Assembly: GCF_000425265.1 (NCBI RefSeq)
Contig: NZ_AUDC01000010.1
Coordinates: 558,001 to 622,000, forward strand
Direction of reading: 5' to 3'
Length of the DNA: 64,000 bases
From: Maridesulfovibrio zosterae DSM 11974
GTDB lineage: Bacteria; Desulfobacterota; Desulfovibrionia; Desulfovibrionales; Desulfovibrionaceae
The notes beneath the pieces are model-generated. The model had not been told where the DNA came from. It ran no database searches and saw only the letters and a list, made by a program, of their open reading frames with translations. The first letter of the stretch is position 1. Each line of letters opens with the position of its first letter. Positions 26,632-35,430 of this stretch are shown one piece after another. A program made the position numbers and the translations under genes.

Positions 26632-28410
26632 ATGAGTAATGTAAGTTTTTCAATCAAAAGTAAGCTGTTTATAGCTGTATGCTTGACTGCAGCCATATGC
26701 GTCAGCCTTCCGCTAGGATTTGCCTATTATTTGTTAGAGGCAGACCTTGTTGCTGACACATACCATGCTGCCAGCGAAAGGCTTGAACTGGCAAAACGTT
26801 TCTACTTGAAAGTAGAAAGTGACGATATTGAAGCTAAGGTTGCAGCTGTTTCCAATATGCTTGGAAAAGAAGTGGCTTTTGTTTCACCAGATGGGCAGAC
26901 AGTCGTTTCCACTTCATGGTCAGATGACGGTTGGAACATCAGTCGTTCAGAAATGACAGCAGTGCAGGAGAACGGAATATTTTTTCAGGTTTTAAAAGAT
27001 CCAGTTGATAACTCGGAAAATCTTTATTCTGCAATCAAAGTAAATATTCATAGTGGTGTTGATGATGGTTATTTAGTCACAGAGCAATCATTGTCAGTAC
27101 TAAATGCGCGAATGGGAACGGTCAGTAATGTCTTTTTCTGGGTTTTACCCATAGTTGCGCTTGTATGTTATATGGTTATCAAATTCGTCACCCTGCAACT
27201 CACCATTTCTGTAGAATCAATGGTACGTACCGCTGAAGCTGTTGGACAGGGAAATTACAAGCGCCGCATCAGAACATACCCTGACAAAGAGTTCATCCCA
27301 CTGGCGAATGCAATCAACTGGATGGCAGAACGGATTGATGAACATGTCGGAATTATTACCGGACAGAAGAATAAGATTCAGGCTGTATTAAATGGAATGT
27401 GGGACGGAGTTATGGTCATGGATTGCAGTTGTCGTATCCAGAGCGTTAACCGTGCATTAATTGAGATATTACCAGATGTTGAAAATGGACTGAACCGTAA
27501 TCCCCTAGAAGTTATTCCAAGTAAAGAACTTCAGGATGGTTGTAATGATGTTCTTGCAGATGAAGGTCCGGAAGCTACTACTGTTCAGGCTACGTTACCT
27601 AACGGGCGTGTTTATGACATAAATATTGTTCGCTCGCCTAATACGGTTGAACCTGGGCAGGGGCCGGGTGCTATTGCTGTGTTCCATGATATAAGCGAAA
27701 TTAAACGCCTTGAAGCCGTGCGAAAGGATTTTGTTGCCAACGTTTCACATGAACTCAGAACTCCGCTTACTTCAATTAAAGGATATGCTGAGACATTGCT
27801 TTCCGATCCACCTCCACCGGAATCAATTCAGAAGAATTTTCTTAGAACTATTGAAAAAAATGCGAATCATATGTGTAAAATAGTTGATGATTTACTAAAT
27901 CTTTCACGGCTTGAAGGAGGAATAGGTCAGGGAAACTTCATAAGCATGGATCCAGTAAATGCATTAAATGATGCATGGCAGGCATGTGCAGGACTTGCAG
28001 AAAAGCGAAATATAGACCTCATAACTGGGGTTGAAAAAGGAAAGTTCACGGTTAATGCTGACCCGGATCAACTGCTTCAGCTATTTAGAAATTTATTTGA
28101 AAATGCGATTAAATACGGCCCCGCAGATAAGCCTGTTGTAGTAAAGCAGTGCATCGAAGCAGATAAGCTTAAATTTATAATTCAGGATGAAGGGTTGGGT
28201 ATCCCGGCTGTTGATCAGCCGCGTATTTTTGAAAGGTTCTATTCTGTAGAAAAATTTCGTCGTAATGAGTTTGGTTCAACAGGTCTTGGGCTGGCTATTT
28301 CACGCCATATTGTCTCTAATCATGGCGGAGAAATAACAGTGCAAAGTCCTCCTCAAGGACGCAGTCAGGGAACGGCGTTCATACTTACACTGCCTTTTAA
28401 GCGGATATAG
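26632..28410 (+). CDS. phoR: PhoR-type sensor histidine kinase
   Basis: A 592-residue kinase: TM1 (about 12-30), periplasmic domain of roughly 140 residues, TM2 near 165-190, HAMP, PAS (NGMWDGVMVMDCSCRIQSVN), H-box with His373 in VSHELRTPLTSIKGYAETLL, and HATPase (LFENAIKYGP; GSTGLGLAISRHIV). The HELRTPLTSIKGYAETL wording is typical of PhoR. The large periplasmic loop is longer than in enteric PhoR but usual in other bacteria. It follows the phoB-type regulator on the same strand, so the two form a natural pair. Confidence 0.87.
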   Translation: MSNVSFSIKSKLFIAVCLTAAICVSLPLGFAYYLLEADLVADTYHAASERLELAKRFYLKVESDDIEAKVAAVSNMLGKEVAFVSPDGQTVVSTSWSDDGWNISRSEMTAVQENGIFFQVLKDPVDNSENLYSAIKVNIHSGVDDGYLVTEQSLSVLNARMGTVSNVFFWVLPIVALVCYMVIKFVTLQLTISVESMVRTAEAVGQGNYKRRIRTYPDKEFIPLANAINWMAERIDEHVGIITGQKNKIQAVLNGMWDGVMVMDCSCRIQSVNRALIEILPDVENGLNRNPLEVIPSKELQDGCNDVLADEGPEATTVQATLPNGRVYDINIVRSPNTVEPGQGPGAIAVFHDISEIKRLEAVRKDFVANVSHELRTPLTSIKGYAETLLSDPPPPESIQKNFLRTIEKNANHMCKIVDDLLNLSRLEGGIGQGNFISMDPVNALNDAWQACAGLAEKRNIDLITGVEKGKFTVNADPDQLLQLFRNLFENAIKYGPADKPVVVKQCIEADKLKFIIQDEGLGIPAVDQPRIFERFYSVEKFRRNEFGSTGLGLAISRHIVSNHGGEITVQSPPQGRSQGTAFILTLPFKRI

Positions 28411-28772
28411 GACGATTTTATAGTTATAAGATTGATTCATTCGTAGCTGATATTCAATTTATTTTTCATACCTAAAGTCTGTTTTGCAGCATAGATAAAA
28501 GGCAATATGAAAAAAATACCATGCCCGATTATTCATTTTTTATGAAATAATTTTCTAAATGAATGACAGGACATGGTAGTTTGGAGCAGAGCCATGTTAT
28601 GGATATTCCTGACACCCTCCCGATTGGTGTCTGTAAATATTATCGGACGATATTTTGTTTACTTTACATCTTTGCCAGAACTCTTCTTTGTTGCTTTACT
28701 TGCATAAATGCACTTTCAGTATATATGGTAAACCAGAAAGTTGAATAAATTCTCAGCTGATGGAGATCTTAA
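28411..28772. other. Intergenic region with hairpins, no gene
   Basis: A 362-bp gap. It contains a long imperfect inverted repeat (listed next) and a small GACACC...GGTGTC hairpin at 28611-28631. A 61-codon open frame is present but lacks a ribosome site and runs through these repeats, so I do not call it. Confidence 0.5.
28517..28578. repeat. Long imperfect inverted repeat
   Basis: TACCATG...ATTCATTT on the left is matched by AAATGAAT...CATGGTA on the right: 18 of 22 positions pair across a loop of about 18 AT-rich bases. It could be the end of the phoB-phoR message or a short palindromic mobile remnant. There is no T-run after it. Confidence 0.5.
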
Positions 28773-29468
28773 TTGATAAAAGTGCTTTTGTTTCTTATCC
28801 TTGCGGTTCTTTTTGGAATGCTTTCTTCAATCTGCTTAGCAGAAAATAGTACTGTGGAATCAGCGCAGAAGTTGGGTGCCGATCAATCTCTAGTGCTTCT
28901 TAAGGAAGGAAATCTGCGTTTTATGAAAGGATCAAGTGTGTATCCTAATCAAACTTCCCATCAGCGCAAAGTTCTTGCCTTACAGGGGCAGAATCCTTTT
29001 GCAACAATAGTAAGTGCATCAGATTCGCGTGTTGATCCTGTTCTTATTTTTGATCGCGGACTAGGTGATATTTTTACTGTGCGTCTGGCTGGTAATGTTG
29101 TCGGCAGCGATACTCTTGCTTCCGTAGAATACTCAATGCTGGCATTAGAAACTCCTTTGCTCGTTGTAATGGGGCATACTAGAAGTACTCTTATTCAGGC
29201 TGCTGTAGAAGGTGTTAAGATGAATGGACACCTGATGCAGTTGCTGGGTAAGTTGGAGCCTGCAATTAAAATGACTAAGGTTCTTTACCCGTCTCTTAAG
29301 GGTACTGAACTGATAAACAAGGTTGCTGAAATAAATGTAAGGCAGGTTATGAGAGATATTCTTGGACATTGCCCTGCAATTCTAGGAAAAGTCAGGTCTG
29401 GCAAGGCCCGTATCATGGGAGCCATCTATGATACGGATACAGGTGCTGTGCGCTGGCTTGGACCTTAA
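28773..29468 (+). CDS. Exported beta-carbonic-anhydrase-like protein lacking zinc cysteines
   Basis: A 231-residue protein with an N-terminal signal peptide (about 1-23, cleavage probably after CLA). The rest follows the beta-carbonic-anhydrase fold: NLRFMKG, then SASDSRVDPVLIFDRGLGDIFTVRLAGNVV, VEYSMLALETPLLVVMGH. Active enzymes bind zinc through Cys (CSDSR), His and Cys (HxxC). Here Ala82 replaces the first Cys, and GHTRS puts Ser138 in place of the second; His135 and the Asp84-Arg86 dyad remain. It is therefore unlikely to be a normal zinc carbonic anhydrase. TTG start with GGAG seven bases upstream. Not clearly co-transcribed with its neighbours. Confidence 0.85.
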   Translation: MIKVLLFLILAVLFGMLSSICLAENSTVESAQKLGADQSLVLLKEGNLRFMKGSSVYPNQTSHQRKVLALQGQNPFATIVSASDSRVDPVLIFDRGLGDIFTVRLAGNVVGSDTLASVEYSMLALETPLLVVMGHTRSTLIQAAVEGVKMNGHLMQLLGKLEPAIKMTKVLYPSLKGTELINKVAEINVRQVMRDILGHCPAILGKVRSGKARIMGAIYDTDTGAVRWLGP

Positions 29469-29527
29469 TTTACTTTTAAGTTTTGTTATATTTTCTGGCA
29501 TTAAGAGATAATTTTTCACAATAAGAT

Positions 29528-30913
29528 CTACTCAACCTGAATTTCATATGCTTTAAGCTTGCGGTATAGTGAGCTGCGTTCAAGCCCTACTGCTTCAGCT
29601 AGTTTTGATACGTTACCTTTGTATTCGCGCAGCTTGGATTCGAGAAATTGTGCTTCGAAATCAGCTCTGGCTTTTTTGAAATCAACTTCTCCTTCCGGTA
29701 GAGGGAGTGGCAGCTGCTCTGATGATTTTAGATTCACTCGAGGTGAACTTGCAATTTCCGGCGGTAATCTGTCGAAGTCTACTTCTTTACCCCCGAACAT
29801 AATTAACATCCGTTCAACGAAATTTTTAAGCTCGCGCACATTTCCTGGCCAAGAATAATTAGTAATAACTTCAAGCGCCTTATCGGTGAAAGTGAGAGGT
29901 TTAAACCCGTGTTTTTTGTTCAGTCTAGCAATAAATTCATTGATGAGGAGTGAGATATCTTCTGAACGATCACGCAGAGCAGGTACTTCAAGGGGGAATA
30001 CTTTTAAACGGTAATACAGGTCTTCACGAAAATTACCATCTCTAATTTCCTGAAAAAGATCTTTGTTGGTTGCGGCTATAACTCTAACATCTACATTAAT
30101 AGTTTTACGCCCGCCAACCCTTTCAAAACGCTGTTCCTGTAAAATGCGTAGAATTTTGGCCTGTGTCTTGAGACTCATATCTCCTATTTCATCAAGAAAT
30201 AAAGTTCCGTTATCCGCCAGTTCAAACTTACCTTCCTGAGCTTTCTCTGCACCTGTAAAGGCTCCTTTTTCATGTCCAAACAGCTCTGATTCAATCAGCT
30301 CTTCAGGAATAGCGGCGCAGTTAACAGCAACAAGCGGTTGACCAGAGCGCAAACTTTGAGAGTGAATGGAGCGGGCAACTATTTCCTTACCTGTTCCGTT
30401 CTCTCCAGTGATTAGAACCCACGCATCCGTTGGTGCTACCTGTCCTATCACTTCACGCATGGATTCGATTAGTCTTGAATTGCCAGTGAGCTTTGCTGGC
30501 TGCTCGGTTTCAATGCGAGTTCGCAGGGCTTTATTTTCTGTTTGTAGTCTGGAAAATTCAACGGCCTTTTCGGCAGTGATCACAACTTTTTCAAGAGATA
30601 ATGGTTTCTCAATAAAGTCGAAAGCTCCTTTTTTGATTGCAGATACGGCGGTCTCAATATTTCCGTGTCCAGAAATCATTACAACAGGCAGCCAGTCCCA
30701 TTCTTTTTTTATACGCTCTAGAACCGTAAGCCCGTCCATTCCAGGAAGCCAGATATCCAGAAAAACTAAATCAGGTCTATCATCGGCAAGATGATCAAGA
30801 GCGAGTTCACCTGTTTCAGCTTCACTTACATCAAATCCCTCATCTTCGAGAATACCTCTAAGAGAATATCTGATACCGTCTTCATCATCTACAATAAGAA
30901 TTGATTTATGCAT
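29528..30913 (-). CDS. NtrX-type sigma-54 response regulator
   Basis: A 461-residue activator: receiver (Asp53 in FLDIWLPGMDG), AAA+ domain with Walker A GENGTGKE (170-177), GAFTGA (217-222) needed for sigma-54 contact, Walker B LFLDEIGD (238-245), and a C-terminal Fis-type helix-turn-helix (VSKLAEAVGLERSSLYRKLKAY). It is the last gene of a four-gene minus-strand operon after the HD-GYP protein and an NtrY-like kinase, its likely phosphodonor. It could activate the sigma-54-like promoter found at 12302, but nothing in the sequence ties them together. Confidence 0.9.
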   Translation of the reverse strand: MHKSILIVDDEDGIRYSLRGILEDEGFDVSEAETGELALDHLADDRPDLVFLDIWLPGMDGLTVLERIKKEWDWLPVVMISGHGNIETAVSAIKKGAFDFIEKPLSLEKVVITAEKAVEFSRLQTENKALRTRIETEQPAKLTGNSRLIESMREVIGQVAPTDAWVLITGENGTGKEIVARSIHSQSLRSGQPLVAVNCAAIPEELIESELFGHEKGAFTGAEKAQEGKFELADNGTLFLDEIGDMSLKTQAKILRILQEQRFERVGGRKTINVDVRVIAATNKDLFQEIRDGNFREDLYYRLKVFPLEVPALRDRSEDISLLINEFIARLNKKHGFKPLTFTDKALEVITNYSWPGNVRELKNFVERMLIMFGGKEVDFDRLPPEIASSPRVNLKSSEQLPLPLPEGEVDFKKARADFEAQFLESKLREYKGNVSKLAEAVGLERSSLYRKLKAYEIQVE

Positions 30914-30931
30914 ATGTATTATCCGTTAGCT

Positions 30932-32317
30932 CTAGAATGAAAAGTTATCATTTTCAATTACTTGTGTGCATGCATCTACAACCATTGCGTCATAAACAGT
31001 TCCTCTCCCTCGAATGATTTCATCCATTGCCAGCTGAAGGCCAAGGGCTGCTCTGTATGGACGGTGAGAGCTCATTGCTTCCACTACATCAGCAACCGCA
31101 ATTATTTTTGCTTCCATTAGTATTCGGTCGGCAGAAAGTCCTTTTGGATATCCTGATCCGTCCATGCGCTCATGGTGCTGTAAAACTATTTTTGCAACAG
31201 GCCATGGAAATGAAATTCCCTTGAGGATTTCATATCCGGCTTCGGAATGTGTTTTCATTAATCCCATTTCGAGGTCGGTCAGTCTTGTCGGTTTGGACAG
31301 GATTTCAGCTGGAATAGATATTTTCCCTATATCATGAAGGATACCGGCTATGCGGATGCAATGAATTTCTTTTTCAGTGAGATTCATTTTTTTGGCAATG
31401 GCACAGGCCAACTGGGCAACTCTCTGTTGATGACCTGAAGTATACGGGTCACGTTTTTCAGACATGGCTGTAAGTGAGACAACTGTTTCATCAAAAGTTC
31501 TATGCAGTTGTTTAAGGCTGTTTTTCAGTGCTGTTTCACTTTTCTTAAGTTGGGATATATCTCGTAGAACAACAACTGTTCCCATAACATTGTCCCGGTC
31601 TTCAATATTTGAAATATTAACTGAAACAGGAATAATTTTATTGGGGGTTTTAAGTACTGCATCGTTAATTATGATGCTTGTTTTGTTGTGAGTAAATAAA
31701 TTAATAGGCTTAAAGGATGAAGGATCAACAATACTTATCTTATCCAAAAAATCGTTGCCGTATACATCTTCAGTTGTACTGCCCATCATATGGCTTGCGG
31801 CCCTGTTGATTGATTTTATTTTTCCATGTTGGTCAGTAGTTATTACAGCATCGCCTATGCTGTTAAATGTGGTTTTAAGCCAGCGTCTGTTCTCATTTAG
31901 AACAGACTCTGCTTTATGCTTATAAAGAGCCATCTCAATTGTTAGATTAAGCTCCCGATCTTCAAAAGGCTTAATAATATATCCAAACGGTTCAGTTATT
32001 TTTGCCCGTTTTAAGGTTTCAGTGTCTGCGTATGCCGTAAGATAAATAACTGGAATGGAGTATTGTTCTCTGATTTTAAATGCTGTTTCTATGCCATCAA
32101 TCTCTCCTTCCAGCATGATATCCATAAGAATCAAGTCCGGAAGATACTTACTGGCAAGTTCAATTGCCAGCTTACCTGATGCTGCAACGCCAACAACATT
32201 GTATCCAAGGGCAAGAAGTCTGCCTTTAACATCAAGAGCTACAATAGCCTCATCTTCAACTATTAGTATTCTAGATGATTCCAGTGATGAATTAGGCTCT
32301 TTTGTTTTTGCAGTCAT
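30932..32317 (-). CDS. REC-PAS-HD-GYP response regulator (c-di-GMP phosphodiesterase)
   Basis: A 461-residue protein: receiver (about 15-130, Asp66 in [14 protein letters not shown]), PAS domain (about 145-258), and an HD-GYP domain (about 275-455) with HD at 328-329 (GILHDIGK) and the full signature [11 protein letters not shown] at 381-391. Intact HD-GYP domains hydrolyse c-di-GMP. It lies between the NtrY-like kinase and the NtrX-like activator, 18 bases before the latter, so the same kinase may feed both a transcription factor and a second-messenger enzyme. Confidence 0.9.
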   Translation of the reverse strand: MTAKTKEPNSSLESSRILIVEDEAIVALDVKGRLLALGYNVVGVAASGKLAIELASKYLPDLILMDIMLEGEIDGIETAFKIREQYSIPVIYLTAYADTETLKRAKITEPFGYIIKPFEDRELNLTIEMALYKHKAESVLNENRRWLKTTFNSIGDAVITTDQHGKIKSINRAASHMMGSTTEDVYGNDFLDKISIVDPSSFKPINLFTHNKTSIIINDAVLKTPNKIIPVSVNISNIEDRDNVMGTVVVLRDISQLKKSETALKNSLKQLHRTFDETVVSLTAMSEKRDPYTSGHQQRVAQLACAIAKKMNLTEKEIHCIRIAGILHDIGKISIPAEILSKPTRLTDLEMGLMKTHSEAGYEILKGISFPWPVAKIVLQHHERMDGSGYPKGLSADRILMEAKIIAVADVVEAMSSHRPYRAALGLQLAMDEIIRGRGTVYDAMVVDACTQVIENDNFSF

Positions 32318-32439
32318 ATTGTTTTTCCGAGAATGCTTGGCTGTTGAAGAATTTGTTTCAGATAGATATTATACATAAAATAAAAATAATAAGTCTATAT
32401 AAAACATGATTACAGACAGCAGGCAAGCTGAGCTGTAAA

Positions 32440-34632
32440 TTATGTAGGAAGCTCTATTACAAAAATAGTCCCGTGGGGGTCTGCCGGTTTAACTCTGATG
32501 AATCCTCGGTGGTCTGTAATTATCGATTTTACAATTGTCAGCCCAAGGCCTGTTCCGCTTTTTTTGCTGGAAAAATATGGTTCAAACATTCTGGATCGTT
32601 CGGCAGATGAAAGTCCCGGGCCGTTGTCCTGAAGTTCGATGCGTAGCCAGTTTAGCGTGGAGTCGTGCATGGCTGTGATGGTTACAGTCGGAGATTCACA
32701 TCCTCCGAGAGCTTCTGCGGCATTTGTAAGAAGATTGATAAGGGTGCGGCGCATGGCTTCACGATCAAGTTCCAGTTGGGGAAGTTCTGAAATAAATTTT
32801 AATTCCCAATTGATGTTACTGTGACTGTTTCTGTACATGCTGATCACCTCTTCAAGTAAAGGAGAGATATTGTCCGGCTTAAGTCTTACTTCAGGCATTT
32901 TTGCATAGGCGGAGAATTCCTGAACCATCTGTTGCATATGCTCCACTTGAGAAATGATTAAGTCAGTACTTTCTCTAAAAACCTGATCATCTATTTCAGG
33001 ACCGAATTTGCGTTGCATACGCTGGGCTGAAAGTTTGATCGGGGTCAGGGGATTTTTGATCTCATGTGCGATACGTCTGGCCACTTCGCGCCATGCAGCA
33101 ATGCGCTGCATTTTTTCAAGTTCAGTAATATCTTCAAAAACAGCAACAATACCGGTTCTTGAATTACCTGATTTTAATGCAACAACGTTGACCAAAAATT
33201 TTCTATGCCGCCCATCAACGGTCAATGAAAGCTGCCTTTGCCACTGGGAGTATGGGCTGGTTGCCATGTGAGAACGTGCTTCAGAAATGAGTGATGCAAG
33301 GTCTCCTTCAGGCAGCAGGTGTAACGGATCTTTTCCATGAACAAAGCGGGCATTAATGCCAAGCATCTCTTCAATAGCCGAGTTGACTGTGCTTATTTTA
33401 CCTTTCTCATCAAGTGAAATAACTCCGGCGGTAATATTGTTGAGTACCGCTTCCATATATCGGCCTCTTCGTTCAAGTTCCTGATTCTGTTGTGCCAGTC
33501 TTTCATTAGCCGTTTTAAGGCTTTTCTGACTGTCTTCAAGATCTTCAGCCATACTGTTGAATGATTGAACCATAAAACCAAGTTCATCGTCAGAATTGTC
33601 TTCCAGACGGACAGTCAGGTCACCTCTGGCAATACGCTGTGAACCAGCTGCCAGAGCCTGGATTGGGGCTGAAAGTTCTTTAGAGAGGCGGAATCCAAAC
33701 CATATTGAGCCTAAAATAATAAGAAGAGTGGTCACTCCCAAGGTGAGATATAAACTCATCTTGAGCGGGTATTTAAGTGTCTTAAGCTGCTTATACTCAT
33801 CAAGACCCTGAACAACTCTGTCAAGCTTGTAGAGCAGTCCCTGACCGATATTTTCGCCTAGGATCAGGAAACCTGTTTTCGCCTCATCAACAGGCAGAAC
33901 TCCTATAACCATATCATTTCCGGGCATCGGATGGATAGTGGACCAGAAATGTGGATGTTCTTTCATATCATCCCAATCAACTTTGGCACTGGTTTCAGCC
34001 CATGCCTTTTCCCATGATCCTTGAGAATACCAGTTTAGTTTTTTACCGTTCTGCTTGATGACACCAAGCAGCCCTAGGTCATATTCTCCAAGTTTGTTTC
34101 CAAGAAATTTGTTCATGGTTTTTCCGCCCCATGCATAGCGTTTTTCCTTAATTGTACTAAGAATATTATTACCACGCCGTTCAAGTCCTTCCTGAGCTGA
34201 AGCATAAAAAGCACGACCAAGTTCAAGGGATTGGACCATTGATTCTTCGACCTGATTTTTAAACCAGTAATCTACGGAAACCTGCACGAATTGCATGGCC
34301 ATAAAAAACATGAGTAATGTAGGCACTAGTGAAAGTGACATGAAAGAGAGAACCATTCTGGTTCTGAGTTTTGACCCAAGTACACGTCTTCTTCGTTCAA
34401 GGAGAAGCTTTACTCCGTTGCGGACAACAATAAATAAAACAATGAGCAGAAGGATAAAATTAAGATTGAATAGTCCAACGAATAGGTATGAATTAACTCC
34501 GATATACTTGAGTTGGACGAAGCCCAGTGCAACAAATATTACGAGACATGAAAAGGCAATATAATATTCATGCTGCCTTTTTTTACGTTCTTTTGTGTTG
34601 GGGACACTTATTTTAATAGGATCTTCGGTCAT
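32440..34632 (-). CDS. NtrY-type membrane sensor histidine kinase
   Basis: A 730-residue kinase with several membrane segments in the first 120 residues, a periplasmic part, another membrane segment near 295-315, HAMP (LSAPIQALAAGSQRIARGDLTV), PAS (NNITAGVISLDEKGKISTVN), H-box His523 in RIAHEIKNPLTPIKLSAQRM, and HATPase (LINLLTNAAEALGG; GTGLGLTIVKSI). The multi-span N-terminus and the EVARRIAHEIKNPLTPI wording are characteristic of NtrY. It is preceded by a DUF4390 gene and followed by the HD-GYP and NtrX-like genes, all on the minus strand. Confidence 0.9.
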   Translation of the reverse strand: MTEDPIKISVPNTKERKKRQHEYYIAFSCLVIFVALGFVQLKYIGVNSYLFVGLFNLNFILLLIVLFIVVRNGVKLLLERRRRVLGSKLRTRMVLSFMSLSLVPTLLMFFMAMQFVQVSVDYWFKNQVEESMVQSLELGRAFYASAQEGLERRGNNILSTIKEKRYAWGGKTMNKFLGNKLGEYDLGLLGVIKQNGKKLNWYSQGSWEKAWAETSAKVDWDDMKEHPHFWSTIHPMPGNDMVIGVLPVDEAKTGFLILGENIGQGLLYKLDRVVQGLDEYKQLKTLKYPLKMSLYLTLGVTTLLIILGSIWFGFRLSKELSAPIQALAAGSQRIARGDLTVRLEDNSDDELGFMVQSFNSMAEDLEDSQKSLKTANERLAQQNQELERRGRYMEAVLNNITAGVISLDEKGKISTVNSAIEEMLGINARFVHGKDPLHLLPEGDLASLISEARSHMATSPYSQWQRQLSLTVDGRHRKFLVNVVALKSGNSRTGIVAVFEDITELEKMQRIAAWREVARRIAHEIKNPLTPIKLSAQRMQRKFGPEIDDQVFRESTDLIISQVEHMQQMVQEFSAYAKMPEVRLKPDNISPLLEEVISMYRNSHSNINWELKFISELPQLELDREAMRRTLINLLTNAAEALGGCESPTVTITAMHDSTLNWLRIELQDNGPGLSSAERSRMFEPYFSSKKSGTGLGLTIVKSIITDHRGFIRVKPADPHGTIFVIELPT

Positions 34633-34649
34633 TGGCTCTGCCTTTAAAA

Positions 34650-35261
34650 TCAGTATGTGAAATCAAGCTGGTATGTTGCAGAAGGAATGACGTCCCATGA
34701 CCAGAAAAAGAGAGTGCTCTTGAGCCATTGCGGAATATCAGTCTGGTCTATGCGTACTTTAAGCCGTAGTTTATACTTTTCTCCTCTTTGCAGAGTCGCC
34801 CACGGACCAAGATCCAGAATCATTGTTTTCCATTCATCACGCAGAAGGATGGTCAGGCTTTTATTTTTAAATATTTTGTCCACGCCGGGTTTTTCAAGTG
34901 CAAATTTATTGGACAGAGAATCAAAAAAAAGCTTGTTAGAATATGATTTGCTAGCAATTTCTGAATCCGGCCACAGGCTTTTGTTTTTGAGAAGCTTAGC
35001 TTCGCAATCAAGTTTTAACCGAATACCGCTTAGCAGGGCTTCTTCGACCTCAGTATCAGCCTTAAGTTCAATGCCAAAGCGGGCCATGATACTTCCGGCC
35101 TGATTGTCCAGTACAAGATTTTTAAGTTTTAGTGTGCTGGCAGATGCGGTCTGGGTAGAAATACCGAAAAAAACAAGTAGGCAGAGCAGTACTGACTGAA
35201 AATAAAATCGGGTCATGCTGGACCATGGTTTACTACTGGGTACGGATTGTTCTGCCGACAT
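34650..35261 (-). CDS. DUF4390 exported protein
   Basis: A 203-residue protein with a signal-like hydrophobic stretch at about 20-40 (FQSVLLCLLVFFGISTQTASAS) and a beta-rich mature part, matching DUF4390 proteins that I recall beside NtrY kinases in this group of bacteria. Function unknown; its place 17 bases before the kinase suggests it takes part in signal input at the cell envelope. The ATG at 35261 has AAGGA upstream; a second ATG at 35216 would give a more compact signal peptide but lacks a ribosome site. Confidence 0.8.
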   Translation of the reverse strand: MSAEQSVPSSKPWSSMTRFYFQSVLLCLLVFFGISTQTASASTLKLKNLVLDNQAGSIMARFGIELKADTEVEEALLSGIRLKLDCEAKLLKNKSLWPDSEIASKSYSNKLFFDSLSNKFALEKPGVDKIFKNKSLTILLRDEWKTMILDLGPWATLQRGEKYKLRLKVRIDQTDIPQWLKSTLFFWSWDVIPSATYQLDFTY

Positions 35262-35430
35262 TTTGATTCCTTGTATGGGGACTTATTTCAGAAGGAAGAG
35301 TATCAGTCGCTTATTAATAATTCAACATTATGATTTAAGGGAACTTGGGCAGGGAGTGAGGGTGTCTTTTCATAAAATTATAATGTAATAAGTTGATATC
35401 TCGATTATCATGTTGAGCAGGGGGAGTTAA

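Noticed and set aside
28563-28748. 61-codon open frame between phoR and the carbonic-anhydrase-like gene
   Set aside because: No ribosome site, unconvincing composition, and it overlaps inverted repeats.
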